64,000 nucleotides of DNA, taken from contig OY979730.1 in the NCBI GenBank assembly GCA_963855995.1, positions 9,773,300-9,837,299 on the forward strand, in the 5' to 3' direction. Of this stretch, positions 12,901 to 20,936 are shown piece after piece. The notes below the pieces were generated by a model. That model did not search any database. It worked only from the letters and a program-made list of their open reading frames with translations, and was not told the DNA's origin. Position numbers and translations under genes: made by a program. The stretch comes from Muricea muricata (Eukaryota > Cnidaria > Anthozoa > Malacalcyonacea > Plexauridae). Within the stretch, counting starts at the first letter, position 1, and every line of letters starts with the position of its first letter.

Positions 12901-15900
12901 CAAATATGTCATAGATACCAAAAAACTAGATTCATATTAGTCTGACACTGCAGAAAACAACAAAAAATTCTTTGTCTCGAGCGGGATTTGAACTCGCATC
13001 TTCGGGTTTCTAGACCGCCGCTCTACCAATTGAGCTATCGAGTCAGCTGGGATTGGTAGCGATTCTAGTAATATGAATCTACTTTTTCGTAGAATTCTCT
13101 GAGAATGGTTCTGAAATACATATATACTCCACGCAAATCGATGTAAATTAGATATTAGAACGCAAGTGTAGTGGCTCCTTATTAGTCCAATTTGTTACAT
13201 TCTGCGGTGGTGTGAATGTCTAACGTCAATTAGTTTTGCTTATCAATAATAAGCCTTTATCAAGGAACAGCGAGGAGCTGCCTTCAAACACCAAGCTGCC
13301 GTTTTTAATGTCTCTAAAAATAGTCGAGATTATGAAACGATTTAGGTCAAGGCTGTAATCGTGTTACCGCCATGCGGTAATGAAAAACAATTAAGTTTCG
13401 AAATTACATTTTTCCTGTTATCTTTGGGTTGCAATATATATATGCTCAGACAATCAGAGTAGGACGTGCGTAGCAAAAGATAAAAAAAAACTTAAAGATA
13501 AAAAAAAACTTAAACGAGCTGGGATAAGAGTTGAGAAACGAGAGGTTGCATTAGAGTTTTCTTGACTCTCAGGTCTTAGTCAAATGAGAACAAGAGTTGC
13601 ATGAGAGTTGATGAAAGTTGAGAAGCGAGAGTTTGTATAAGAGTTGAGAAGCGAGAGTTTGCATGTATAAGGGTTTTCTTAACTCTCACGTCCTGATCAA
13701 ACGAGAACAAGAATTGCATGAAAGTTGATGAGAGTTGACAAGCTAGAGTTTGTATGAGAGTTGAGAAACGAGAGTGTTTGTATGTGACCGGGTTCCAATG
13801 TAAACCGTATCAGGCCACATCACATTGCCTGTGTTCCCTGCAGTCCGTTTCTTTGATTGTGTTAGCAAGATTGAAGTAAGCAGAGGAGGGGCTTTCCACC
13901 TCTGTGATCGTGGCTTTAACTTTCTCTTTGCCTACACATGTAAACAAATTCACGCTTTGTATGACTGCTGTTAGTCGCAGGTTTTCTCTATGGATAATGG
14001 ACGATTACCCTTTTAGACAAACTTTTGAATTAGGAATATTCATTAGCACAGCTGAAAAGAGCATCCTAAATTTGGTAAAATTGATACGTTAATGTTGTTA
14101 ATTGTGACGTTGAGCGTGGTGTTTCGACAAAACTAAACTTATATTGTTCGAGGTTGTTGAAAACAAGATGCAACAATTTCGTTGGGACAACATTGTTACT
14201 GCTTATTATTGTTAACAATATGGAACGTGAATCAGCCCGCAATCAGGTGTAACAATGGCGAACAGTATTTTGTTGCCCCCCACAACGTTGTTGTTGCATC
14301 CTGTTTTCAACAGCTTATAATGTTTGGCCGCCAACTCGGAGGGAGTTTGTTTTTCAAACAATGTTATCTCATAAAGAAACACACAGCTCATCGCGCGTAA
14401 TTCACAGTAGGCATTTGTTGAGACGTCAATATGTCGTGTTGCGCGGAATAATTTTATATTTGTATTTGTTTAACACCGAATATGAGCTGTAGAAAATCGG
14501 CGCATTTTAGCACACAATAAACTGCAGATAGTCGTTTTAAGTGTGTTTCGCTATTCGTCCTGATTCGTCACTTACTATTCGTCACAGTGATTTTTCAAAG
14601 TTCAGCAATTGCACTCACAGATAAAAAGTGATTTTAAAGGTTGTTTTCCAGTCAAGCGTTTTTCGCACATAAATACACGCACCCAAAAGTCTAAATCGAT
14701 TTCAATATTACATTTGAAATGAATAAATGTTTTGATGGAGAAAATTCAGCATTCGCTACGAGTTAGCATAGTTTAGTGATTCTATTTGTTAAATACAAGC
14801 TACTTAGAAGAGTTTAAGTTTTTACGTGCGTGCACGCACGTGTACACGCACGTGTGAAAAACGGATAACTGGAAAGCTGCCTTAACTAGAAAATTCTGGC
14901 CATGCATATGAGTTTTGCCGAGCACGTTTAGAAAGTTTGAGAAAATTACTATATTTAATTTCAATGATAAATTTCGTTCGGATTTATTTATTTTCCTTGG
15001 GTTTTCTTTGTTTTATTATCTATCCCGAGCATTTGTCTCTTATTTACAATAATAAGAATTACGGTTTTTCTCCATTATATTTTATTTATACCGGTTCAAA
15101 AAAGTTGTTATTAGAGAGGTTAAGATTGATGTTTACGGCAGACCGGTAACCGCAAACGCTAAACTTCAAGTCGGATTTGAAGGTAAGTTCTAAAAGTTTT
15201 CGAAGGTTTTGACAAGTTTTTAGTCAATCCCCATTCTTCAATAATAGTGCACAAATTATCCTAATTTCGAACAGCTAACACTTCACCTGAAAATCCGACT
15301 TGAAGTTTGGCGTTTGCGGCTACCGGTCTGCTGTAAACATCAATCTTAACCTCTCTATTAGTTAAAAGTTGTTGCAATTGCCCACAATGCATTTCCCAAA
15401 ATTCAAGATGGCGTCGCTATTTGGCGAAAAACTCAATTTTGACATTATTGATATGATTTTGTGTATTTTGCAGCCAAAACTGAGGAGGAGCTCCACGAGA
15501 ATAGAGAGCACATCGGCACACAGTTGACAAGGTAATCTACATGCAATATTTACAATGAGTGGCGGTTCTGTGTCAGTGTATATAGACATGGGCGGTTCTG
15601 TGTTACACGGCAAAAAATGATCAACCTGTTGCAATGTTGTTGAGAACAAGATCGAACAATGTTGTGCTGCCCACATTGTTCATGGTTGTTGACAACATTG
15701 TTACACCTGATTCAGGCTCAACAATATTGTTTAGTGTTGTTGAGAACTATGAACAATGTGGTCAGCACAATATTGTTCAGTCCTGTTATACTGCAGGCTC
15801 GTGATTCAAATTAAGATCATTCTGTATCAACGTGCACAGACACTGATTAAACACGTTTCGTGTCAATTCGCGAATTAGTCATTAGTTCGGTATCGGGTAT

Positions 15901-18900
15901 TACGTAACAAGTTATTATTATAATGTGGCAAGAGACATCACTTCCGGTGAAATGTCTCGCTGTGATTGGTTAAGAAAGCACTTTCAATTCGGCGACCCAT
16001 TAAAAACCAACACATGTTAAAACAAAAACAAAGTATTTTAAACAATGAAAATTTGAAAATTACAATTTATTTTGTTATGAATACGATGTATACAAAAGTG
16101 ACCTCAATATCATATAATTTCTCCTTCCCTTAAAATTGGTAAACATAGCGATAAAAACGATACCTTTCAACTTTGTGTATTTTCAACTACATAAGGAATA
16201 GTCTTATCGAAAAATAATTTTCAAATGAATTGAACCACATCTTCAATTATTCTTCATCATTGTGATACGTTTTTTATCGTACACTTGTCTTGCTAAATCG
16301 AATTGTTCTTTGTAAATCGCAATATCCTAGTGTAAACCTCAACTATTTGTGCGAGCAAACGTCAACAATTCTTATTACAAAACATGACATTCACGCACCC
16401 AAACGTCAAAGGAAATAAACGTGAAACAAATCAAACGTTTGATTGATATCGGTTCACGGTTGATTTCGCTTCGTAATTGTGCGCAATAGATACGTTTTAT
16501 ATACTTGTGTGTTTTTAATGGCTCTAGCTGATTCGGAAGGAGTCATTACTGCGGGTAGCATAAATTGATGTGTTCTCTTTGACCTGTTATTACGCATTAT
16601 GTTGGCATTTCCACCCGTAATGCGTGGTTTTCTTTCTCCAAATACCTGCACACGTCCATACTTAATGTTTCGCTTGCATGCAATTCGCAAAGTACATTTA
16701 CCGCCTCTTGGAAACACATTCAAACCAGTTTTGAAATTAAGCAGCAGTTTCGGCATGGTTTAAAACATGCCTGGTGCTCAAACCTCGATAAAGTACGCAG
16801 TGCAGCCCAGCTAGAACTTTTAATTCTTCCGCAATATGGCTGCGATTGGTGCGTTGGAGTTTGTTTTGAAATTTTGTTTGCCATTCGCTTCGTTTGGTTT
16901 AACTTAAATGCACGGAAACCTCACCAGTTTGTCATTTCTGACGACCACAGTTTGTCATAACTCTGCAAGAGAACGCGTCCTGATTTTGTGGTGAAAACAA
17001 GAAGATCCCTCGACGGGAAATATATTTTCTTCCACAAAGAAACATCGTGTGGAAAGACTTCATTCTACCATCAACGAAGTTGTCGGAACTTGGGAGATAT
17101 CCATCTCTATCCAGCAGTTTGTTTGTGTTGCTTTGGCCTGACGTGCATTTTCCTGGAGGTTTGTGGAGTATTGAGCAAGCTGTGGAAAGCAGGTCGAAAA
17201 TATTTCCGAAGGTTCTATCCTCCTAAGGTTTTAAGTAATCTTTTGCCTTCATCCGCTGTTGTACAGTTGTAAGTCTTTCTCGATATCAAATTTGGAGACA
17301 AGAAGATATTTGAGTATCGTACGTCTGTAACCATTTTTATAGCAGCCCATTTGGAGAACAGGATCTACAAAATAAATTCCGATATCTCTGGTATAGAAAA
17401 TTAGAAGAGGCGACGAAAAGATCCGAGCCTTGTGTACAGATTCAGTCGCCTGGTCTTGCCAGAATCATCCTCACACCATCCGTGACGGATTCTTGCTTTC
17501 TATTTTGTCACACAGTTTGGTAGCACACTGGAAGGTTTGAAAAGAAAACTCAAGGTTTTTCCTGAAGAAGTTTAAACTAAAGCATTGATACGCAAACGTA
17601 TCCGATTTACTTTCGTGTTATTGAATCGTTTCTTCCACAACCGTTTCAGCGTTTGATCAATTTTCCTAAACTTGATAACCGCGAACAAAGTCAAGCAAGT
17701 TTTATTTCTGTGATAGAGCTAAAGAGTTTGTTTACCTCGACGGATTTCTGTGGTGTTTCGAGCGTTTCTTGAGTGATGTTTATCGTGAATGCTTTTTCCA
17801 GCTTGAGCTACCGGTTCTTAATGGCCGTGGAATTCATCCTGAAATATGCCATCCCGAGTCCCGTAATTGTTTCGAAGATTTTTGTTAATCTCGAAGTGAT
17901 GGCTTATTTAGTCACGGTGCAGACTGTAGACTTCGTGTAAGTGAATGTATCATGGTTTTATCTTGGTTACGTTTTGTATAGAAACATTGGGTTCAGGTGA
18001 ACTGCAGGGGTTTTGAAGCGGCTAACCCCCTTGAGACAGGAGGTGTTTTAATTTGAAATGAAAAGAGCGAGTCCTGTTCATTGTATACGACTATCACTAT
18101 AATGCTTAGTCTCCTTGTGTCGTGAAATGATTTTCCAGTCTTTTTCATACTTCTTGGGTTTCAACTGAAAATAATTTCCATCTGCGACGAATTTGATTCA
18201 AACAACTTCAATTTTGACTGCACCGAACGTTTTGGCGAGAAAATTGAGTTTCAAAACTTAAACATAAAATATCGGACCCAGGTTCATCGGAACCAGTATA
18301 AATGGGGAACAGCCTGTCGGGGGGGGGGGGATTCTCTCAAATCCGCACTGGAAGCGAAAATGTAGTGTACTACCTTCCGTATTTCACGACCAGATTCATG
18401 TTAATCTGACACTGCAGAGAACAACCAAAATTTCGTTTACGAAAAACAGGATGTCCTCTATGCCACAATTTGACAAAGCTGTACGACATCTCATCCAGAT
18501 TTTGTGCAGCGAAATTTCTGCTAGAAATATTTACCTATTGCATATATCGTGTTCTTTGTCTAGGCGCCTCAGCTTACGGCCGTCAATAGATGATTTGAAA
18601 GCGAGGGGGATTATAAAAAGTGAGTAGAGCGGTTGAGGATTTGAGTTTTAGATAAATTGGATTGCTGTGAATTTGATTTTACTTCGGAACGACGGGCTCA
18701 GCTTAATTTATTGTAAATCCGAAGAATTTTTATCTTAGTATGGCAGTAACAAAGGTAATAATTCCGTGTTCTAATATAAATCTTAATCCAAGCCCTAATC
18801 CAAACCCTAATCCTAACCAGCATTTTATTTGTCATGTTTTAACTTTGATGGATTGAAGATTAATTTCGCGTACCGAGAACACGGAATTATTACCGTAATA

Positions 18901-20936
18901 AATATGTGTGGGGGTTTATTAATCGTGTATAAATATTTTAGATGCTTCAGCCGCCGAAATTGAAAAAGATATTGCACAGAAGAAGATTATTTTAGATAGA
19001 AAAGTGAGTTCAAATAAATTCTTGCCCGTAACAGAAGTTATGCTGCATTTTACGAGATCTAAGTGATGTCAGAGTATAAACTGTTTTGTGTCATGTGTAG
19101 TTTGCGAGATTGTATGTTAATTCCTGCGTCTCTTCCTTGCTTGTATAGCTAAGTCGCCGTCCTACGGTTAAAGAACTACGAGAGAAGAACATTCTAATTA
19201 AGTTCAATGATTATGTGGAAGTGTTCGACGTGCAGGAATATGACAGAAGGTTCGTGGCCGAAATTCTTGTTTAGACATCTGGGGTCGGTTGTACGAAAGG
19301 TGAATACCGCTATCCACCGGATAGTGATTTTTTTTCGGACTTTCTAAACATGTTCGGTAACTGGTAAAACCCATATTACAGCCGTGGCAATTGAAGTGTT
19401 CCTAAAATATTGTATCAATTCATTTGCCGACATGAACGAATTCATTTGATAAAACATTTGAAAATTTTACAATTTCCTAAATGACTGATCAACTTCCTGT
19501 TGAATGCTCCAATCACCATTGTCTTTGGCACAAGCGGCCAATCACAACGAAGCAGGAAGTGACCAGAGATGGTCAGATTTGTGAAGTTTGTAAACAGTTC
19601 CACCAACTGTCAAATCAATTTGTTCAAGTGAGCAGATAAATTGATGCAATATTTTAGGAACACTTCAATTGCCACGGCTGTAAAGTTCAGCATTTTCGAG
19701 TTGAAGTCACTCTCATCTCTTGTGAGTTCAATATCCTTGTTGTCATTGCTTTTTATGTCTTTCTGCGGCAGTTGAAAAAATCACTATCCAGTGGATAGCG
19801 CTATACCTTTCGTACAACCGACCACTGTATGTTATATATATGTGGTGTTTTGCCACTGTCGATATTCATTGTCAGTTTCATTGAAGAAAGAACTGGTCTA
19901 ATCATGCAAAGATCGATGCAGTCTATTTGGTGGGCTGAGTTGGCGTGCAGATGGAAGGGGGCAGTAATGAGGGGTGGGTGGACTTGCATTGATGCGGTGG
20001 CGCGGGTTTGGCTAGCGTTAGTAGGATGAGGGGGCGGTGAACTGGTATGCTGGGTTGGAGTGGGAGGTGGAAAAGTAATTGTGGAGGTGTGGTGAGTTGG
20101 CTGTGATTGATTGGGTGGGTTGGAGTGAGAGAGTAATTGTGGGGGTTGTGCATGAGAGGTTGGAGGGGAGTAATGTCGCAAGCCATGTGAACGCATTTGG
20201 ATTGTTGATAACAAGTCTGTTACATGATGTCAACAGACTTGTTGCCACTTCAGCATTTTTGGCTGTGAACTTCACAATTGTCTTATCCCCTCGTTTTGTT
20301 ACAATTCATAGGGCCGACAAGCCGTGGACGAGACTCACTCCTCACGACAAGGTACGACTGTTCAACGTGTTCAAAAGTTGTTTTTGTTATGTGTTGCGCT
20401 TCATGGACAGACCTTTTAACGACAAGATATGCGGGTAAAACCCCGGAAAAAATGAGTTTACCGTTCTTGTTGATAAAATTTGTTTTGTCGTTGTAGGCCG
20501 CAATTCGTAAAGAATTAAATGATTTTAAAAGCTACGAGATGGAAGTTCATGAAGCCAGCAAGCAGTACACCAGGTATGAGACTTAATATTCGAATCAGTT
20601 TGATTTGTGGCCGATTTTCAATTTCTAATGTATCAATCCTTCACTATTCTTCCTAGAGAGTAGAGATCCAGTAAGGATCATGTCTTATCGATCCAGTGTT
20701 ACTACAGGAGGAAACCTAAACTAAGCTAACTTTATTTTACTGGATAGTTCTGTCAGTTTTAAACTGTTCTCCCTAGAGGTCCAGTAAGGATAATCTCTTA
20801 TTGGTCCAGTGTTACTACAGGAGGAAACCTAAACTAAATTAACTTCATTCATACTGGATAACTTTATCAATTCCAAACTTTTTTCCTATTGTTTCCATTC
20901 TTCATTTTGTATACTTCCAGGTTTCACAGACCGTGA
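979..20936 (+). CDS. PHACTR: PHACTR family phosphatase and actin regulator (5' partial)
   Basis: Coding exons read as 979-1056, 1575-1638, 3774-3919, 5056-5151, 15474-15531, 18564-18619, 18942-19003, 19149-19249, 20312-20351, 20497-20573 and 20921-20936 (stop TGA). All have AG/GT borders and every junction keeps phase, giving about 263 residues. The family binds G-actin through RPEL motifs and protein phosphatase 1 through its C-terminus, coupling actin state to dephosphorylation. Visible motifs: N-terminal RPEL in exon 1 ([13 protein letters not shown], with RK for RP as in other PHACTR N-terminal repeats); an acidic Ser/Asp/Glu-rich stretch in exon 3; RPEL1 ([14 protein letters not shown]); linker ending IGTQLT; RPEL2 ([13 protein letters not shown]); RPEL3 ([13 protein letters not shown]); then the PP1-binding region with [36 protein letters not shown] and terminal RFHRP, the most conserved signature of the family. 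The protein lacks a long middle region found in vertebrate PHACTRs. Which vertebrate paralogue is closest cannot be told; a single invertebrate orthologue is likely. Confidence 0.93.
1212..1457. repeat. MITE-like element with terminal inverted repeats
   Basis: The ends read ...CTGTAATATTGCGAACTTTG... and its near reverse complement at 1420-1450, with flanking TTTCAAGTCAC / GTGACCTGAAA also inverted. The interior has GTTTGTAAACAAATGC and TTAGTTTACAAATCGG, again inverted. No coding capacity. It lies in the intron after the first PHACTR exon of the window. Confidence 0.75.
1863..2087. repeat. Family C MITE (GGTCGGTTGTA ends), diverged copy
   Basis: Left end GGCTGGTTGTATGAAGGTGA and right end CACCTTACATACAACCGACC are inverted repeats. 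The inner motif GAAAGTTTGAGAAAATCACT is shared with copies at 19281-19823, 36341-36503 and 59228-59453. Confidence 0.7.
2121..2267. repeat. Short MITE with GGGGCCAGTTGTATAAAA ends
   Basis: About 147 bp. The left arm GGGGCCAGTTGTATAAAA and right arm TTTTATACAACCAGCCCC are inverted, and inner AATCAC motifs also repeat in both orientations. Only one clear copy was noticed in the window. Confidence 0.75.
2945..3090. repeat. Family J element, copy 1
   Basis: Ends are CGAAGCCAGCCCTAC and GTCGGACTGGCTTCG. The interior TTTCTTTAGAAATTGATTCC is shared with the copy at 27599-27740, where the ends are also inverted. Short non-autonomous transposon by structure. Confidence 0.7.
3170..3740. repeat. MITE with long inverted ends abutting a PHACTR exon
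   Basis: The left arm around 3180-3245 (AAAGCGGAGAGTTACCTCG, then CCACGCCC) is the imperfect reverse complement of the right arm around 3645-3735 (GGGCGTGGG, then CGAGATAACTCTCCGCTT). The right end is about 34 bases before the acceptor of the 3774-3919 exon. A related arm is seen at 2690-2810. Confidence 0.65.
3994..4486. repeat. Family H MITE (TTCGAAATAG ends), copy 1
   Basis: Starts CCCAGGACTCGAAATAG and ends CTATTTCGAGCCCTG. A reverse-oriented relative is at 25675-26060, sharing ACTAAACGGCATGG-region neighbours, CATGATAGG and a CTAGATTTCTGC-type interior. Non-coding, in the intron after the 3774-3919 exon. Confidence 0.7.
4640..4932. repeat. Family I fragment (GACCATTnTCC-ended MITE relative)
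   Basis: Contains TTTTGCAACCAAACTTCTCA, CTAAATTAAGGGTG and ends AGGGAAATAGACCATTGG. These motifs recur at 13990-14090, 48240-48420 and in the full copy at 49208-49590. Confidence 0.5.
5152..7443. other. PHACTR intron, 5' part, upstream of nested gene
   Basis: No PHACTR exon fits here. Around 5340-5540 there are repeated CTGGCCAGTCAAT motifs in both orientations, likely a small degenerate element. An acceptor-like site ending at 7417 (CTTGCTATAG) suggests that the RING-kelch gene has a non-coding 5' exon somewhere in this stretch; its position was not found. Confidence 0.45.
7444..9708 (+). CDS. RING / TRAF-type zinc finger / coiled-coil / kelch protein, with internal TAG
   Basis: Two coding exons, 7444-7907 and 8532-9708 (TAA), joined through a split AGG codon. 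The start is the first in-frame ATG after an acceptor-like site. Residues 35-73 form a C3HC4-type RING (FHCPIC, then HYFCRACI, then CPTC), implying E3 ubiquitin ligase activity. Residues about 85-165 hold TRAF-type zinc finger cysteines and histidines ([22 protein letters not shown]). Residues about 165-270 are a strong heptad coiled coil rich in K, E, Q and M. The rest contains about five kelch repeats ([37 protein letters not shown]), a probable substrate-binding propeller. Oddity: an in-frame TAG at 8887-8889 at the coil/kelch boundary; an extra A in the 7-A run at 8856-8862 and a lost base near 8900 would explain it, because the frame between them restores a kelch IIIAGG motif. It is therefore a real gene with a sequence error, or a recent pseudogene. 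It lies inside a PHACTR intron on the same strand. Confidence 0.85.
7908..8531. other. Intron of the RING-kelch gene
   Basis: GT-AG intron (GTAAGA ... TTCTAG) of 624 bases with a G-rich patch at 8160-8215 (GGGGTGTGGGATGGGGGTGG). No repeat family member was recognised. Confidence 0.7.
9709..12276. other. PHACTR intron, 3' of nested gene
   Basis: The 3' UTR of the RING-kelch gene must begin here; no convincing AATAAA was found close by. At 10400-10430 and 10580-10610 there are two related segments (AGCAAAATGnCGTCGACTGC), with a third relative at 6105-6120. They look like pieces of a dispersed repeat rather than exons. Nothing else recognisable. Confidence 0.4.
12277..12431 (-). repeat. Family E: degenerate tRNA-like body inside inverted repeats, copy 1
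   Basis: The outer ends are ACTCATATTAATCTGACAC and GTGTCAGATTAATATGAGT-like, an almost perfect inverted repeat. Between them, on the minus strand, lies a tRNA-like 3' half with B box GAGTTCAAATCCC and an anticodon-like loop CTTGTAA on a TTCGG/CCGAA stem. The 5' half is decayed, so this is not a functional tRNA gene. Confidence 0.7.
12924..13082 (-). repeat. Family E: tRNA-like body inside inverted repeats, copy 2
   Basis: The ends are TAGATTCATATTA and TAATATGAATCTA. The minus-strand body 12974-13044 keeps a good A box (TAGCTCAATTGGTAGAGCG), a perfect D stem GCTC/GAGC, and the B box GAGTTCAAATCCC. The acceptor and T stems each have one mismatch and the anticodon stem is poor. It is better preserved than copy 1 but probably still a pseudo-tRNA. 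The left end only (CATGTTAATCTGACACTGCA) recurs at 18390-18430. Confidence 0.7.
13530..13790. repeat. Family B (AACTCTCA / TGAGAGTT) repeat, copy 1
   Basis: Built of many short units such as GAGAGTTGATGAAAGTTGAG and CTCTCAGGTCTTAGTCAAA in both orientations, so it can fold on itself. Other copies: 35410-35830 and 43775-44132. Confidence 0.7.
14115..14335. repeat. Family G (AACAATATTGTT-type) repeat, copy 1
   Basis: Contains GTTGTTGAAAACAAGATGCA, GACAACATTGTTACTGC and, in inverse, CACAACGTTGTTGTTGCATC with GTTTTCAACA. The central AATCAGGTGTAACAA is shared in inverse with the copies at 15612-15800 and 42130-42300. Confidence 0.65.
15108..15360. repeat. Palindromic MITE with about 68-bp inverted arms
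   Basis: The left arm starts AGAGAGGTTAAGATTGATGT and includes GCAGACCGGTAACCGCAAAC; the right arm ends with ACATCAATCTTAACCTCTCT and includes GGCTACCGGTCTGC. The arms pair over about 68 bp with few mismatches around a loop of roughly 115 bp. It ends about 114 bases before the PHACTR linker exon at 15474. Confidence 0.85.
15612..15800. repeat. Family G repeat, copy 2
   Basis: Self-complementary copy with GTTGTTGAGAACAAGATCGA, CAACATTGTTACACCTGATT and GTTGTTGAGAACTATGAACA. It begins about 80 bases after the PHACTR linker exon donor. Confidence 0.7.
15801..17775. other. PHACTR intron without recognised exon
   Basis: Contains two open frames I do not trust as genes (16454-16756 minus, basic, no known domain; 16988-17272 plus, no ATG start). 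The 17 kb part could be the 5' UTR or promoter of the alternative first exon at 17776, but I see no TATA box or other direct evidence. Confidence 0.35.
17776..17936 (+). CDS. Candidate alternative first coding exon of PHACTR
   Basis: An ATG opens a 53-codon frame that stops just after a consensus donor (GT|GTAAGTG). Spliced there, it leaves two bases of a codon, exactly what the RPEL2 exon at 18564 needs. The result would be a short PHACTR isoform with a moderately hydrophobic N-terminus ([16 protein letters not shown]...) followed by RPEL2, RPEL3 and the PP1-binding tail, lacking the N-terminal RPEL and RPEL1. Alternative promoters giving shorter products are known in PHACTR genes generally. 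There is no homology support for this peptide, and a phase match happens one time in three by chance. Confidence 0.4.
17995..18075. repeat. Fragment of a dispersed repeat shared with 40030-40115
   Basis: GAACTGCAGGGGTTTT, then GACAGGAGGTGTTTTAATTTG, AAATGAAAA and GTCCTG. The same order is seen in an intron of the zinc finger gene (GAATTGCAGGGGG, GAAACAGGGGGG, TTTGAAATGAAAATAAC, ATGTCCTG). Confidence 0.5.
18754..18896. repeat. Family F MITE with CCCTAA-rich interior, copy 1
   Basis: Ends GGTAATAATTCCGTGTTCT and GAGAACACGGAATTATTACC are inverted. The interior has TAATCCAAGCCCTAATCCAA ACCCTAATCC-like runs close to telomere-type repeats. It lies between the RPEL2 exon and the next PHACTR exon. 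A second copy in the opposite orientation is at 34797-34976. Confidence 0.85.
19281..19823. mobile_element. Family C MITE interrupted by a second element
   Basis: The outer ends GGTCGGTTGTACGAAAGGTG and the right-hand TTTCGTACAACCGACC are inverted. The inner parts (ATCCACCGGATAGTGATTTT, ACATGTTCGGTAACTGGTAA, GTTGAAGTCACT, AAATCACTATCCAGTGGATA) match the uninterrupted copy at 59228-59453. The copy is split after AACCCATATTA by the element at 19379-19680. Confidence 0.85.
19379..19680. mobile_element. Nested MITE with about 45-bp inverted ends and TA target duplication
   Basis: 302 bp. It starts CAGCCGTGGCAATTGAAGTG and ends with CACTTCAATTGCCACGGCTG, the exact reverse complement; the arms continue to about 45 bp with one or two mismatches. 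TA flanks both sides (19377-19378 and 19681-19682), matching the single TA at this position in the intact family C copy. TA duplication points to Tc1/mariner-type mobilisation. Confidence 0.88.
20160..20280. repeat. Family A repeat (CAACAGACTTGTTG type), fragment
   Basis: AAGCCATGTGAACGCAT core, then TTGATAACAAGTCTGTTACA and GTCAACAGACTTGTTGCC, ending CATTTTTGGCTGTGAA. It precedes the 40-nt PHACTR exon at 20312 by about 30 bases. Confidence 0.65.
20655..20880 (+). repeat. Family D tandem repeat, two units of about 113 bp
   Basis: Each unit holds GATCCAGTAAGGAT or GGTCCAGTAAGGAT, then CCAGTGTTACTACAGGAGGA, AACCTAAACTAA, TACTGGATA and AAACTnTTnTCCCTAGAG-like ends. The GTTACTACAG motif recurs 113 bases apart. 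Other arrays: 49870-50285 (reverse orientation) and 62385-62670. In the last PHACTR intron. Confidence 0.85.

Noticed and set aside
12974..13044. Functional tRNA gene on the minus strand
   Set aside because: A and B boxes are good, but the acceptor, T and especially anticodon stems have mismatches and the body sits inside a repeated element; annotated as tRNA-derived repeat.
16454..16756. 100-codon minus-strand open frame in a PHACTR intron
   Set aside because: No recognisable domain, no clear splice sites, no conserved motif; basic composition could be chance.
16988..17272. 94-codon plus-strand open frame, cysteine-rich
   Set aside because: It begins at a non-ATG codon and shows no family signature. 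It may be 5' UTR of the alternative PHACTR exon but has no support as protein.
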